Below, piece by piece: positions 24,397-35,926 of a stretch of 64,000 bases of DNA; position 1 is the stretch's first letter; each line of letters opens with the position of its first letter. The notes under the pieces are model-generated. The model saw only the letters and a program-made list of their open reading frames with translations. It ran no database searches and was not told the DNA's origin. Made by a program: the position numbers and the translations under genes. This DNA is from Costus lasius. Lineage: Eukaryota; Streptophyta; Magnoliopsida; Zingiberales; Costaceae. Where the stretch lies: positions 55,941,949 through 56,005,948 of the forward strand of contig CM050449.1 in assembly GCA_027563935.2 (NCBI GenBank), written 5' to 3'.

Positions 24397-26238
24397 TGAT
24401 GTTTCATGCTAGTTTATGATTGCCATGATATGTCATATGATCCATGTATGCGCATTATAATAGATCTATAGGTTACATGCGATTATCTAAGTTGGCGAAA
24501 ATTCATGATTTGTATAGATGTTATTTTCTCCATTGCGCATGTTGTTGTTGGCGCATGTTTTTGTAAGTTTTTCTAAAACCTTGATCACATGCGCGTTTCA
24601 CCTTAGATCTAATGCTCCTACATTAAACCCTTAGATGGGTTATTAGGGTTGAAGTCACCCCCTAGGTTAGATCCAAACATGTCTGATCAGACTATCTGAC
24701 AGCCTGAATGGGTCGACCAGTTAACACCTTGGCGCATGCCTGTGGTGGCTATAGGTCGACTGCAGACAGGTGTGTAGCGATGTCTGATTGAGACAACTGA
24801 TGAACGCACCTGAGTTAGGCCCGGGGTCACGCCCGCTTGCTAGACCTCAGTGTGGTCGTTCAGCCTTGGTGCATGCATGGTTGACCTTTTGGTCGACTCA
24901 AGTCAGTTAGGACTTGGTGCATGCTAGGGCAGTGGATCTGACTAGGTTGGATGAGTGGATCCCTAGTAATGGACCATTGTAAGGTTGTGGGGCAAATAAG
25001 GAAAAATTAAAAAAAAAAAAAAAAAATCGATCCCAAAAGGTTTTTTTTAAAAATTTATTTTTCCTGACTGGATCACATGATGGTTGTTGCATCTGCTTGT
25101 TTATTTAGTCTTATGTGGGCTGCCCGTTTTTAGTGTGTGCTGTGCTGGGGCCTGCGTGCCTGGATTATATGTTGTAAATTAATTTTCTTTATGTGATCTG
25201 CGTATCACAATTTTAATTAATTTATAATGTGAAAGTGACCTGCGTGTCACTCTTGTCTAGATAGTTAAATTTGTAATTTAATTAGACAAGAGCACAATGC
25301 ACACTTGGCAGAAGCGCATGCAGCAGTGGCTGGACCAGGTGGGAGGTCTAGGGTTCGACCCTAGGACCAGGCGCAAATTCCTGGTGGGCGCACCAGAGCT
25401 GCAGTTGGCGCTTGGGCCCAGGTTTGGGCCAGATGAGCAGCTAAAGACCCATAAAGAGCAAGTGTAGACTTAAGTTAGGTTAAGGTCTCACTAAGGCTAT
25501 GGGCTTTTACCACAAAAGACACATGCTTTCTTTTATTGCTTTATATTAGAATTGCATGAGTAAATTTATCTTCTGCTATCACCATAGGAATTGCATGATA
25601 GGCAAGAAGATAAAAGACCGTTAAAATCCAACGATTAAATATCAAGCTCGTAAGCCTTCTGACGCGAAACCTCACTGTTCTGATTATCGTTGGATCCGTG
25701 TTGTACCCACTCAGTGGGCACGTCCATCTATCTTCAGACGGTGCGGGATTACACCTGTGTGTTACAGAGCAGGGATTTATCCCTTCTCGTTGCTCAGCAT
25801 AGCACATGGTGGTCCAGGGAGTAGGTCGGGTCAGCTTGACCGTGTAGGCTACATATGTGGCGCATATGGTAGCACATGGAGGCAGCCATCTGTGGGGTCA
25901 GAGATTGTGTTGTACCAACTCAGTTGGCACAGTCTGCTGGACTGCCCAGATGAAGGGGAATCGCACGGGTTGGCGATCGGCAGGGACTGCCTACCAGAAA
26001 CTAGTGCTTGTACTCTCTGTGCATCTTATCTCGCCTGAGCGGGACGCGGAGACCAAGTATGAAATCTGGATCCCATCTCACTAAAAGAGTTCTACTCTTT
26101 CGGGCTGTTTTGCTGGATTTTTCACGCCTGATAAAATAGTGAGAAAAAGAATCTTTCTTAAGTCCTGATTGATTCTTATACATTGATACTGACCTTGCTG
26201 TTCTTGCATTGTTGTAGATACCTGCAGCAACGAACACC
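24397..26238 (+). other. Copia I leader (5'UTR, candidate packaging region)
   Basis: This 1.84-kb leader has no protein-coding signal. It holds an A-rich tract (25008-25026) and two near-identical palindromes, CCCACTCAGTGGG (25706-25718) and CCAACTCAGTTGG (25915-25927). They recur at the same place in A, D and (one altered) E. In BARE-type elements this region is known to carry dimerisation/packaging signals; assigning that role here is inference. Confidence 0.75.
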
Positions 26239-29200
26239 ATGAACTTCAATGTGCGATCCCTACTGGAAAGAGAGAAGTTTGCTGGGCCGAACTTCTCTGA
26301 CTGGTTTGGACACCTTAAGATCGTTCTTAAGGCAGAGAGGAAACTGTATGTCCTCGAGACGGCGATACCGCCGCAGCCCGCTCCGAACGCCGCAAGGGCG
26401 GTTCGGGAAGCCTATGAAAAGCACGTCAATGATAGCATTGATGTCGCTTGCCTGATGTTAGCGTCTATGACACCACCGCTGCAGCGTCAGCATGAGGACA
26501 TGTCGGCTAGAGACATGATTACAAACCTCAAGATGTTGTATGCTGCACAGGCGAGGACTGAACGCTATAATTTGACGAAGCTCTTCTTTCAGAGCAAACT
26601 GGCTGAAGGGAGCCCAGTGGGAGCTCACGTGCTCAAGATGATTGGGCACAAGGAGGCTCTAGAGAAACTGGGGCATACCATCAACCAGGAGCTTGCTGTG
26701 GACATTATTCTGCAGTCTCTCCCGCCATCATTCGACGTGTTCATTATTAATTTTAATATGAACAAAATCGATTGTACTCCGGCAGAGCTGCTGAATATGC
26801 TCTTGACCACTGAGGAAACTCTGAAGGGTAAGCCTTCAACCTCTGTCTTGATGGTTCCTTCCAGGAACAAGAAGAAGGGGAAGAAGGGCAAGGCCCCGGT
26901 CAAGAATTACAGCAAGGCTCTGAAGCAGAAGGTGAAGCGGTCTAAGGAATACAGGTGTTTCCACTGTGGCCAGCTGGGTCACTGGAAAAAGGACTGTAAA
27001 GCGCTCCAAGGAGATAAGAGGGGAAGCTTTGCTTCTGGCTCAGGTATATTCGTGACTGAGGTCATGTATTCTTCTTCTGTATCATGGGTGTTGGACACTG
27101 CATGTGGAGTTCACATTTGTTCAAATGTGCAGGAACTCAAGAGAAGAAGGCAGGTGGGACAGCATGAGGTGGACCTACGCGTTGGAAACGGGGCACGGGT
27201 TGCTGCTGTTGCTGTAGGAGACTACTTCATTACTTTACCATCTGGAATTGTATTGGAACTAAACAGTTGTTATTTTGTTCCCAGTATAACTAAAAATATT
27301 ATCTCCATTCCTGCTCTTGTCAGGAAGGGGTTTTCCTTTGAATGCAATATTTCAAAGTGTGTTTTGTCATATGATAATATTGTTTATGCAACTGGTTCAA
27401 TTAATAATGGGTTATTCATGTTGGACATGGAAAGTTCTATACAGAATGTTGATATTAAGAAAGCCAAGTATGCTGATGACAGCACCTTGCTATGGCATAG
27501 TCGTTTAGGCCATATTAACGAGAAACGCATTAAGCGGTTGCATGATCATGGACTGCTGGGATCATTCTCCTATAAGGAGATTGATACATGCAAAGCTTGT
27601 TTGATGGGTAAAATGACGAAGTCACCTTTTCCTAATAAAGGTCAAAGGGCTTCAGGTTTACTTGACCTCATACACAGTGATGTGTGTGGGCCATTTAGTA
27701 AACATGCCAGAGGTGGCTATCAGTACTTCATTACATTTACTGATGATTTCAGTAGATATGGGTATGTCTATCTGATGAGACATAAGAGTGAATCTTTTGA
27801 CAAGTTCAAAGAGTTCAAGAATGAAGTACAAAATCAGCTAGGCCGTAATATCAAGGCACTTCGCTCAGATCGAGGTGGTGAATACCTAAGTCATGCATTT
27901 ACTGACTATCTAAAGGAGTGTGGGATTATCTCACAGCTCACTCCACCAGGAACACCGCAATGGAATGGTGTGTCCGAGAGGAGAAATAGAACGTTACTTG
28001 ATATGGTTCGTTCTATGATGAGTCAGGCTACTCTTCCATACTCCTTTTGGGGTTTTGCGCTGGAAACAGCTGCAAAGGTACTAAACCGAGTGCCATCCAA
28101 GGCAGTTTCAAAGGCGCCATATGAGTTATGGTATGGGAAACAGCCGAGCTTGACATTTATCAGGATCTGGGGTTGCGAAGCTTATGTTAAAAAGCTCGCC
28201 TCTGGGAAACTAGAGAGCAGATCTGACAAATGTATCTTTGTCGGTTACCCTAAGGAAACTAAGGGTTATTATTTCTTCGATCCCAATGAGAACAAGGTTT
28301 TTGTTGCTCGGACGGCCATATTTCTTGAGAAGGAGTTTCTTCTGCAAGAGGCCAGTGGGAGAGAAATAAAGCTGGATGAGAATCCAGAAGAAGGACAAAG
28401 TGATCAAGCACAGTTGGATGAGCCTGAGCCGGTAGAACAGGTTATTGAACAACCTGAGGCTCAGACATCACGGGAACCGCGAAGATCGGGTAGGATTCGT
28501 CGACAGCCTGAGCGCTATGACGGAGTCTACATCATTGACAATGATGAACCCCTTACGTATGCGGATGCGGTCAGTGGACCAGAGTCAGCGAGATGGCTTG
28601 AGGCTATGCGCGCCGAGATGGACTCCATGTCAGATAACCAAGTCTGGGATTTGGTTGATCCGCCTCCGGGAGTTATCCCTATAGGCTGTAAATGGATCTT
28701 CAAGAAGAAGATTGACATGGATGGTAACGTAGTTACCTATAAAGGCAGGCTAGTTGCGAAAGGTTTCAAACAAATCTACGGGATAGATTATGATGAAACT
28801 TTCTCACCTGTAGCCATGTTTAAGTCTATTCGGATTCTTTTCGCGATAGCTGCATATTATGATTATGAGATTTGGCAGATGGATGTGAAAACAGCTTTCC
28901 TTAATGGAAATCTGGATGAGGATGTGTATATGACACAACCAGAAGGTTTCACTAATCCAGCAGATCGTCATAAAATATGCAAGTTAAAGAAGTCCATTTA
29001 TGGACTTAAACAAGCATCAAGAAGCTGGAATATTCGTTTTGATGAATCAGTTACTGAATTTGGTTTCATCAAGAACGAGGATGACCCGTGTGTATATAAG
29101 AGGTTTAGTGGGAGCGTGATTACTTTCCTAGTCCTCTACGTCGATGATATCTTGATCATTGGAAACGACATTCCTGAAATGCATGCTGTTAAGGCATGGC

Positions 29201-30120
29201 TGAGGAAATGTTTCCAGATGAAAGATCTAGGAGAAGCAGCCTATGTGTTAGGTGTGAAGATCTACAGGGATAGATCTAAGAGGCTTCTCGGGCTGTGCCA
29301 GAGTACTTACATCGATAAGGTCCTGGAGAGATTTCACTTAGAGAATTCTAAGCGAGGATATCTTCCAGTCAGACATGGTCTGAATCTTTCTAAGAGTCAG
29401 TGTCCACAAACACAGACTGAGAAAGATGAAATGAACAATACGCCTTATGCTTCGGCTATTGGTTCTATAATGTATGCGATGTTGTGTACTCGCCCAGACG
29501 TTGCTTACGGGTTAAGCGTAACCAGTCGTTACCAGAGTAATCCAGGTATGGCGCACTGGATTGCAGTCAAGAACATTTTAAAATATCTGCGGAGGACCAA
29601 AGATATGTTCTTGATATATGGTGGTCAGGAAGAACTCAGTATTGAAGGATATACTGACGCTTCGTTCCAGTCTGACCAGGATGATTTCCGATCGCAATCA
29701 GGCTATGTTTTTAGCTTGAATGGAGGTGCAGTGGTGTGGAAAAGTTTCAAACAGTCAACTGTTGCTGATTCCACAACAGAAGCCGAGTATGTTGCAGCCT
29801 CGGAAGCATCCAAGGAGGCAGTGTGGATTCGTAAGTTCGTGAGAGAACTTGGTGTCGTTCCTTCGTGTGCAGATCCTTTGGTTATCTTCTGTGATAACAC
29901 TGGAGCAATCGCACAGGCAAAGGAACCACGGTCGCACCAGAAGTCCAAGCACATACAGAGACGGTTTCATTTGATCAGGGAGATCATAGATCGTGGCGAG
30001 ATCAAAGTATGCAAGGTTCATACAGATGACAATCTGGCAGACCCGCTTACCAAGCCTCTGGCGCAGCAGAAGCATGAGAAGCACTGTAATAATATGGGTT
30101 TGAGATTTCTCAACCATTAG
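26239..30120 (+). CDS. Copia I gag-pol polyprotein, intact
   Basis: One open frame of 1293 residues encodes all retrotransposon proteins. Gag covers about 1-260, with zinc knuckle C240, C243, H248, C253. The protease motif is DTA at 286-288. Integrase has the HHCC finger (H420, H425, C451, C454) and the catalytic triad D480, D544, E580 with D-35-E spacing. RT spans about 800-1050 with YVDD at 967-970. RNase H follows, with a YTDASFQSD motif and a C-terminal DNLADPLTKPL motif. Domain order (protease-integrase-RT-RNase H) is that of Ty1/copia. No frameshift separates gag from pol, so how gag excess is made is not visible. The ATG lies in an ACCATGA context. Confidence 0.97.
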   Translation: MNFNVRSLLEREKFAGPNFSDWFGHLKIVLKAERKLYVLETAIPPQPAPNAARAVREAYEKHVNDSIDVACLMLASMTPPLQRQHEDMSARDMITNLKMLYAAQARTERYNLTKLFFQSKLAEGSPVGAHVLKMIGHKEALEKLGHTINQELAVDIILQSLPPSFDVFIINFNMNKIDCTPAELLNMLLTTEETLKGKPSTSVLMVPSRNKKKGKKGKAPVKNYSKALKQKVKRSKEYRCFHCGQLGHWKKDCKALQGDKRGSFASGSGIFVTEVMYSSSVSWVLDTACGVHICSNVQELKRRRQVGQHEVDLRVGNGARVAAVAVGDYFITLPSGIVLELNSCYFVPSITKNIISIPALVRKGFSFECNISKCVLSYDNIVYATGSINNGLFMLDMESSIQNVDIKKAKYADDSTLLWHSRLGHINEKRIKRLHDHGLLGSFSYKEIDTCKACLMGKMTKSPFPNKGQRASGLLDLIHSDVCGPFSKHARGGYQYFITFTDDFSRYGYVYLMRHKSESFDKFKEFKNEVQNQLGRNIKALRSDRGGEYLSHAFTDYLKECGIISQLTPPGTPQWNGVSERRNRTLLDMVRSMMSQATLPYSFWGFALETAAKVLNRVPSKAVSKAPYELWYGKQPSLTFIRIWGCEAYVKKLASGKLESRSDKCIFVGYPKETKGYYFFDPNENKVFVARTAIFLEKEFLLQEASGREIKLDENPEEGQSDQAQLDEPEPVEQVIEQPEAQTSREPRRSGRIRRQPERYDGVYIIDNDEPLTYADAVSGPESARWLEAMRAEMDSMSDNQVWDLVDPPPGVIPIGCKWIFKKKIDMDGNVVTYKGRLVAKGFKQIYGIDYDETFSPVAMFKSIRILFAIAAYYDYEIWQMDVKTAFLNGNLDEDVYMTQPEGFTNPADRHKICKLKKSIYGLKQASRSWNIRFDESVTEFGFIKNEDDPCVYKRFSGSVITFLVLYVDDILIIGNDIPEMHAVKAWLRKCFQMKDLGEAAYVLGVKIYRDRSKRLLGLCQSTYIDKVLERFHLENSKRGYLPVRHGLNLSKSQCPQTQTEKDEMNNTPYASAIGSIMYAMLCTRPDVAYGLSVTSRYQSNPGMAHWIAVKNILKYLRRTKDMFLIYGGQEELSIEGYTDASFQSDQDDFRSQSGYVFSLNGGAVVWKSFKQSTVADSTTEAEYVAASEASKEAVWIRKFVRELGVVPSCADPLVIFCDNTGAIAQAKEPRSHQKSKHIQRRFHLIREIIDRGEIKVCKVHTDDNLADPLTKPLAQQKHEKHCNNMGLRFLNH

Positions 30121-30123
30121 ATT

Positions 30124-30140
30124 AAGTGCAAGTGGGAGAT
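30124..30140 (+). other. Polypurine tract of copia I
   Basis: AAGTGCAAGTGGGAGAT directly precedes the 3' LTR; it is the expected second-strand primer and is conserved in D and E. Confidence 0.85.
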
Positions 30141-31826
30141 TGTTGGGGTATGCCCTTAAGGCTAATGTTTGAGGCCTATGGGAATGTAACAAGTATCATG
30201 TAATAAACTCTATGTGTTTATAAAGGCATGGTTGTTATTCAGTTAGCTACATTGTCTGCTGCAATATATGTTCTTCTGAATAATGTCTCAAAGCTGTTCA
30301 GCTGGGCTGACATGCTATTATGTCCTTAGTCGATATATCTTGGTAAACATGAGACAGCCTCGATATGGTTAAGACTAATATGTGTTCTAATCTTATAGGA
30401 TGCTTCGAGCATGGAATAAGATGTATACTCATGGGTACATGGGATGTACTGGACAGACCCTACTAGGATGTTCAATTGTTTGTCACAATGTGAATATTCC
30501 TTGATTAAGACAAGTGGCACATTTCCTCTGACTTGAGATCACTTGTGTTTTCTAAATGATGATTGTCATTGTTTTGAGGTAGTTCAATATCATTTGAAAC
30601 ATAATGATTATAGACTATCTTGGATGGTGAGCTTGAATCAGGTTAGAGCACTAGTGATAGACATAGGATTGCCGTCTCCTTGTTTAAGGAGTGTGATGTT
30701 CTAAAGGGGCCCCCTGGATGAGATGATTGAGAGAGTGTATGGCCATACCCAGGTGACAGTGCTCATCTGTTCTAATCATGCTCATCATATTGGAGTTACG
30801 AGCTTGACAGGCTTGTCCAATAAGAACATCCAGTGGCAAAGGAAACATGTATGCTTTGTGAATTGATTCACACTTGTGCTGTTTTTGGGTGAAGTCTTGG
30901 AAGACTCTTTCCTTGATATCGGGAGACAGTGATGTGTTGCTAGATACCCCTCACTGGTTGTGATAATGTAAATTATCGTTACCGATGTTTTAAGGAAACC
31001 CTCAGGGTCGCACAATTGATAATATGGCTTACTTAAGTCAGATCGTGTGGACTGAATTGTTTCGGGTTCAGTTTAAAGGGATTTAATCTCTGATTGTGAG
31101 TGAGATCTGGTCTGATCATGTTTGATTGATTAGGGCTTGAGATCGGTAAGCTTCGATCGAGAGAAGAGATGCTAGATCGGTCAGATCAGGAGCATCATAG
31201 AGATCAACGGCTAGATCTGGAACCTTAGGGTTTTAATATGATCTAGGCCATGTCGTTTGGTTTATTTGGTAATTGAACCAAAATTAAATTAAACCAAAAT
31301 GGTTCAAGCATTGGCGACAAGTTCACTTGGCGTGAACATGTTGGGCGGTTAGTGGTGCTATTTTTAGCAACCATGATCTCCACTTGGAGACTCTCACGTT
31401 CGAAAGAGAGTGCTCTCTCTATTCTCGCCACTTGAACGCATTCCTCTTGGGTTTTTCCGTGGGTGACGACGCCTTGGATTTGGAGGAGAAATCGGCAAAG
31501 AAAAGATCTCTTCATCCCTTTCTCATTTTCGATCAAAGACTTCTTTGGATCTTGCTAGCACAAGGATCGCAAAGAGGAGTAGGCGACATCAACTGTGTGC
31601 GTCACCTCTGGAGAAGATCTGCTTTGATCTTTGCTTCATAGGCGCCATTCGAAATGGCTATGGTATGAGTTTTATCTCTTACATGCAATCGTTTCCATTT
31701 GGTTGATCATATCACATGAACCGATTCTTGAAACCCTAATCCGCTGCCCAAAAATTTTATGCGCCACTGCCTAGGGTTTTCGCTCCCCCTAGAAGGGGAC
31801 CCCCCTTAGTTTAAGGGGTACTTTCA
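30141..31826 (+). repeat. 3' LTR of copia I
   Basis: 1686 bp, same length and apparently same sequence as 22697-24382, begins TGTTGGGGTATGCCC and ends TACTTTCA, followed by TSD CATGC. Confidence 0.96.
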
Positions 31827-31831
31827 CATGC

Positions 31832-32519
31832 AATCAGGTTAAACAAACAACATGTGATCCATACAGGAAAGTAAAATTTTTGAAAAACCCCATGGTATCA
31901 ATTTTATTTCCTTATGTGCCCTACTACCTTACAACGGTCCATTAATAGGGATCCACTCATCAGACCAAGTCAGACCCACTGCCCTTGCATGCACCAAGTC
32001 ATAACTGACTTGCGTCGACCTCATGGTCAACAATGCATGCCTTAAGGGCTGAACGTCCCACATGATTTCTGGCAAGCGGGTGTGACCCCGGGCCTTAATC
32101 ATGATCGTTCACTGGTTGCCTCAATCAGACATCGCTACACGCCTTTCTGCAGTCGACCTATAGCCACCTCATGCTTGCGCATAGGTGCTATCTGGTCGAC
32201 CCATCTAGGCTGTCAGATGGTCTGATCAGGCTGTTGGGTCCAGACTAGACTGACGACTTCAACCCTAGTAACCCGTCTAAGTATTTCAAGTAGGCGCCGA
32301 TAGATCTATATGGAATCGCGCATGAAATAAATATTGTTTGAAAACAACTATGAAAAATGCGCACACTTCTTATAACAATGATACATGCACAAACATTTTA
32401 TGTAAACATAGCATCAAGTAAGCGCATGTAACTGTGAAGAAGATCTATCCTATAAGTCAAGCATGGATCACAATCACATCATGGCAATCATATGAATCAT
32501 ACCGAAACTATGCTCTGAT
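31832..32519 (-). other. Copia E leader, PBS-proximal part
   Basis: This continues the E leader after the insertion of element I, matching the corresponding part of D. Its end carries the first part of the E primer site, GCTCTGAT (32512-32519), cut by solo LTR H. Confidence 0.8.
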
Positions 32520-34237
32520 TGTAGGGTCCCTTCAAGGGGGAGCGCAAGCATGTGAAACCCCTTTCAAGAGGGGGGCGAAAACACTAAAGGGGGTGGCGCA
32601 TAACTTTGCAAGCGGAAGCATGTGTTTTCAACGATTTTAGCATGAGCATATGATCAACTTGAATGAGTTAGATCTATACCATAGCCATAGAGTTGGAGGT
32701 CGGCTTGGAAGAAGAGATCGAATAGGGGTCTCCTCCACAAGATGCGCACACAAGATGAGGATGCGCTCACTTCCTTGGTGCTCCTTGTGCTAGCAAGGTT
32801 CCAAGAGTTGTCCTTGATCGAGTAAAGAGAAGAGATGATCACTTCCTTTGGTTGGCCGGTCCTTCTCTTGTCGTCCACACCCAAATTCTCTCAAGTCTCG
32901 TCGAGCAAGAGCAAGGAGACAAGAGTTCAATGAGCCTTCAAGCCGTTTTGGCGTTTCAAGGAGACATGCGCTCAATGACTTTCCAAAAATGGAAAATCCA
33001 TTAAGCCATGCGTTCTCACTTCTAGCGAACCGCCCAAAACGCTTTATGGATCGAACCATGGGTTCACCCATGTGAACCGGTTCAATCCAAATTGGTCCAA
33101 ACCAATTTGGTTCAAAGACCAAACCAAGCCAATCGGTCTAGATCAACCAAACCCTAAGGTTTCCAATCTAACCGTTCATCTCAAGATGCTCTTGATCTCA
33201 CCGATCTTGCATCAATACTCTCGATCGAAGCTTACCGATCTCAAGCCCTAATCAATCAAACATGATCAGACTGGATCTCACTTACAATCAGAGTTTAAAC
33301 TCCTTTAAACTGAACCGAAACAATTCAGTCCACACGATCTGACTCAAGTAAGCCATATCATCAAATTGTGCGACCCTGAGGGTTTCCTTTAAATGTCGGT
33401 AACGATAACTTACGTTATCACGATCAGTGAGGGGTATCTAGCAACACATCACTGTCTCCCGATATAAAGGAAAGAGTCTTCCAAGACTACACCCAAACCA
33501 CAGCATAAGTGTGAATCAAACTCACGAGGCATGCATGTTTCCTTTGCCACTGGATGTTCTTATTGGACAAGCATGTCAAGCCTGTAACTCCAATATGATG
33601 AGCATGATTAGATCAGATGATCATAGTCATCTGGGTATGGCCATACACTATCTCAATCATCTCATACAGGGGGGCCCTTTAGAACATCACACTCCTTGAA
33701 CAAGGAGACGGCAATCCTTTATCTATCACTAGTGTCCTAACCTGACTCAAGCTCATCATCCAAGATAGTCTATAATCATTATGTTTCAAATGATATTGAA
33801 CTACCTCAAAACAATGACAATCATCATTTAGAAACACAAGTGATCTCAAGTCGAAGGACATGTGCCACTTGCTGCTATCAAGGATTATTCACATTGTGAC
33901 AAACAATTGAATATCCTAGAAGGGTCTGTCCAGTACATCCAATGTACCCATGATTCTACATCTTATTCCATGCTCGAAGCATCCTATAAGATTAGCACAC
34001 ATATTAGTCTCAATCATATCAAGGCTGTCTCATGTTCACCAAGATATCTCGACTAAGGACATAGAGCCTGTCAGCCTAGCTGAACAGCTTTGAGACATTA
34101 TTCAGTAGTACACTTATTATTGCAGACAAGGTAGCAACCTGAATAATAACCATGCCTTTATAAACATAAGAGTTTATTACATGATACTTATACAATCCCA
34201 AGGCCTCAAACATTAGCCTTAAGGGCATACTCCAACA
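32520..34237 (-). mobile_element. Solo LTR H (copia, Angela/BARE-like)
   Basis: A single 1718-bp LTR with TG...CA ends is flanked by the perfect TSD CTGAT (32515-32519, 34238-34242). No internal sequence is present, so it is a solo LTR left by LTR-LTR recombination. It is homologous to the LTRs of A, D, E and I but distinct, with a GGGTCCCTTCAAGGGGG end. It lies inside the tRNA-iMet primer site of E; after it the site resumes as CTGATACCA. Confidence 0.94.
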
Positions 34238-34248
34238 CTGATACCAAT

Positions 34249-35920
34249 TGAAAGTGGGGGGGCGAAAACCCTGAACGCATGCACTTCTAAAATTTGCATC
34301 GGCGGAAATAGGGATTTCATGAAGATCGCATGTGGCATGAACATATGATTAACCTTATGTTTGCAAAGATCAAGTTGTGATCTTACCAAAGCCATTGTTT
34401 GGATGGAGACTTGGAAGCAAGAGGGAAAGCGGCTCTCCTCCAAAGTGGACGCACACAAGGTGATGATGGCTTTCTCCCTTGGCGTGAACCTTGTGCTAGC
34501 AAAGCTCTTCAAGGAGTCCTCGATGCGTGAAGGAGATGAGATGCTTTTCTTCGCTGACCGAATCTCCTTCTTGGCGTGAAGACAACCCAAGACGAGAGGA
34601 GAAGAGGCGAGAGCACGATGGCGTTCGAACGTGGGAGCGTTTCTTTTCTCAAAGAAAAATGCCTTCCAAATATAGTATGTTCACAACTCCACTTGAAGCC
34701 ACCACTTAAAGCCATCGATAACTCCTCTCCTCTTTGAACCATGCGTTCAAATAAGTGAACCGGTTCAATTTAATTCGGTTCAATTGCATTTGGTTCAAAG
34801 ACCAAATCAAACCAGCATTGGTTCAGATCTTGTCAAAACAAATGGCTCAAGATCTAACCATTCATCTCTTGATGCTCCTGATCTCATCGATCAAGCATCA
34901 ATTCTCTCGATCGAAGCTTACCGATCTCAAGCCCTAATCAATCAAACATGATCAGACCAGATCTCACTTACAATCAGAGTTTAAACTCCTTTAAACTGAA
35001 CCAAAACAATTCAGTCCACACGATCTGACATAAGTAAGCCATATCATCAAATTGTGCGACCCTAAGGGTTTCCTTTAATGTCGGTAACGATAACTTACGT
35101 TATCACGAACAGAGAGGGGTATCTAGCAACACATCACTGTCTCCCGATATAAAGGAAAGAGTCTTCCAAGACTACACCCAAACACAGCACAAGTGTGAAT
35201 TCAATTCACTAGGCATACATGTTTCCTTTGCCACTGGATGTTCTCGTTGGACAAGTGTGTCAAGCCTGTAACTCCAACATGATGAGAGTGGTTAGATCAG
35301 ATAAACATAGTCATCTGGGTATGGCCATACACTTTCACAACCATCTCATATAGGGGGCCCCTTTAGAACATCACACTCCAAACAAGGAGAGGCAATCCTA
35401 TATCTATCACTAATGCCCTAACATGACTCATGCCCATTATCCAAGATAATCTATAACCATTATATTTCAAATGATATTGAACTACCTCAAGACAATGCCA
35501 ATCCTCATTTAGAAACACAAGTGATCTCAAGTCAGAGGAAATATGCCACTTGTTTGCACATAAGGATTATTCACATTGTGACAAGCAATTGAATATCCTA
35601 AGTAGGGTCAGTCCAGTACATCCAATGTACCTATGAGTCTACATCTTATTCCATGCTCGAAGCATCCTATAAGATTAGAACACATATTAGTCTCAATCAT
35701 ATCAAGGTTGTCTCATGTTCACCAAGATATCTCGACTAAGGACAATACTGCATGTTAGCCAAGCTGAACACCAATGAGACATTATTCATAAGTATACATA
35801 TAGCAGCAGATAATGCAACAACCTGAATAACAACCATTGCCTTTATAAACATAGAGTTTATACATGATACTGATAACAACCCAAGGCCTCAAACATTAGC
35901 CTTAAGGGCATACCCCAACA
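34249..35920 (-). repeat. 5' LTR of copia E
   Basis: 1672 bp, pair of 15994-17665, right end CCCCAACA followed by TSD AAAAC at 35921-35925. Confidence 0.93.
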
Positions 35921-35926
35921 AAAACT

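Larger units (their letters stand above)
22697..31826 (+). mobile_element. Complete copia element I (Angela/BARE-like), recent insertion
   Basis: Two 1686-bp LTRs (22697-24382, 30141-31826) are flanked by the perfect TSD CATGC (22692-22696, 31827-31831). They appear identical wherever compared. PBS, a 1.8-kb leader, one uninterrupted gag-pol frame and a polypurine tract are all present. It is 9130 bp long and opposite in orientation to its host E. It is the youngest LTR element here and the only one that looks autonomous. Confidence 0.97.
15994..35920 (-). mobile_element. Copia element E (Angela/BARE-like), hosts I and H
   Basis: Both LTRs are 1672 bp (15994-17665 and 34249-35920) and are flanked by the perfect TSD AAAAC (15989-15993 and 35921-35925). 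The LTRs differ by about 17 bases in my eye count, roughly 1%. The polyprotein (17686-21573) has lost its start codon and carries two stops. Copia I is nested in its leader and solo LTR H in its PBS. E is inserted at the PBS of G. Confidence 0.95.

Noticed and set aside
25008..25026. Poly(A) run as a LINE or SINE tail
   Set aside because: It lies within the leader of copia I with no flanking duplication or LINE/SINE sequence.
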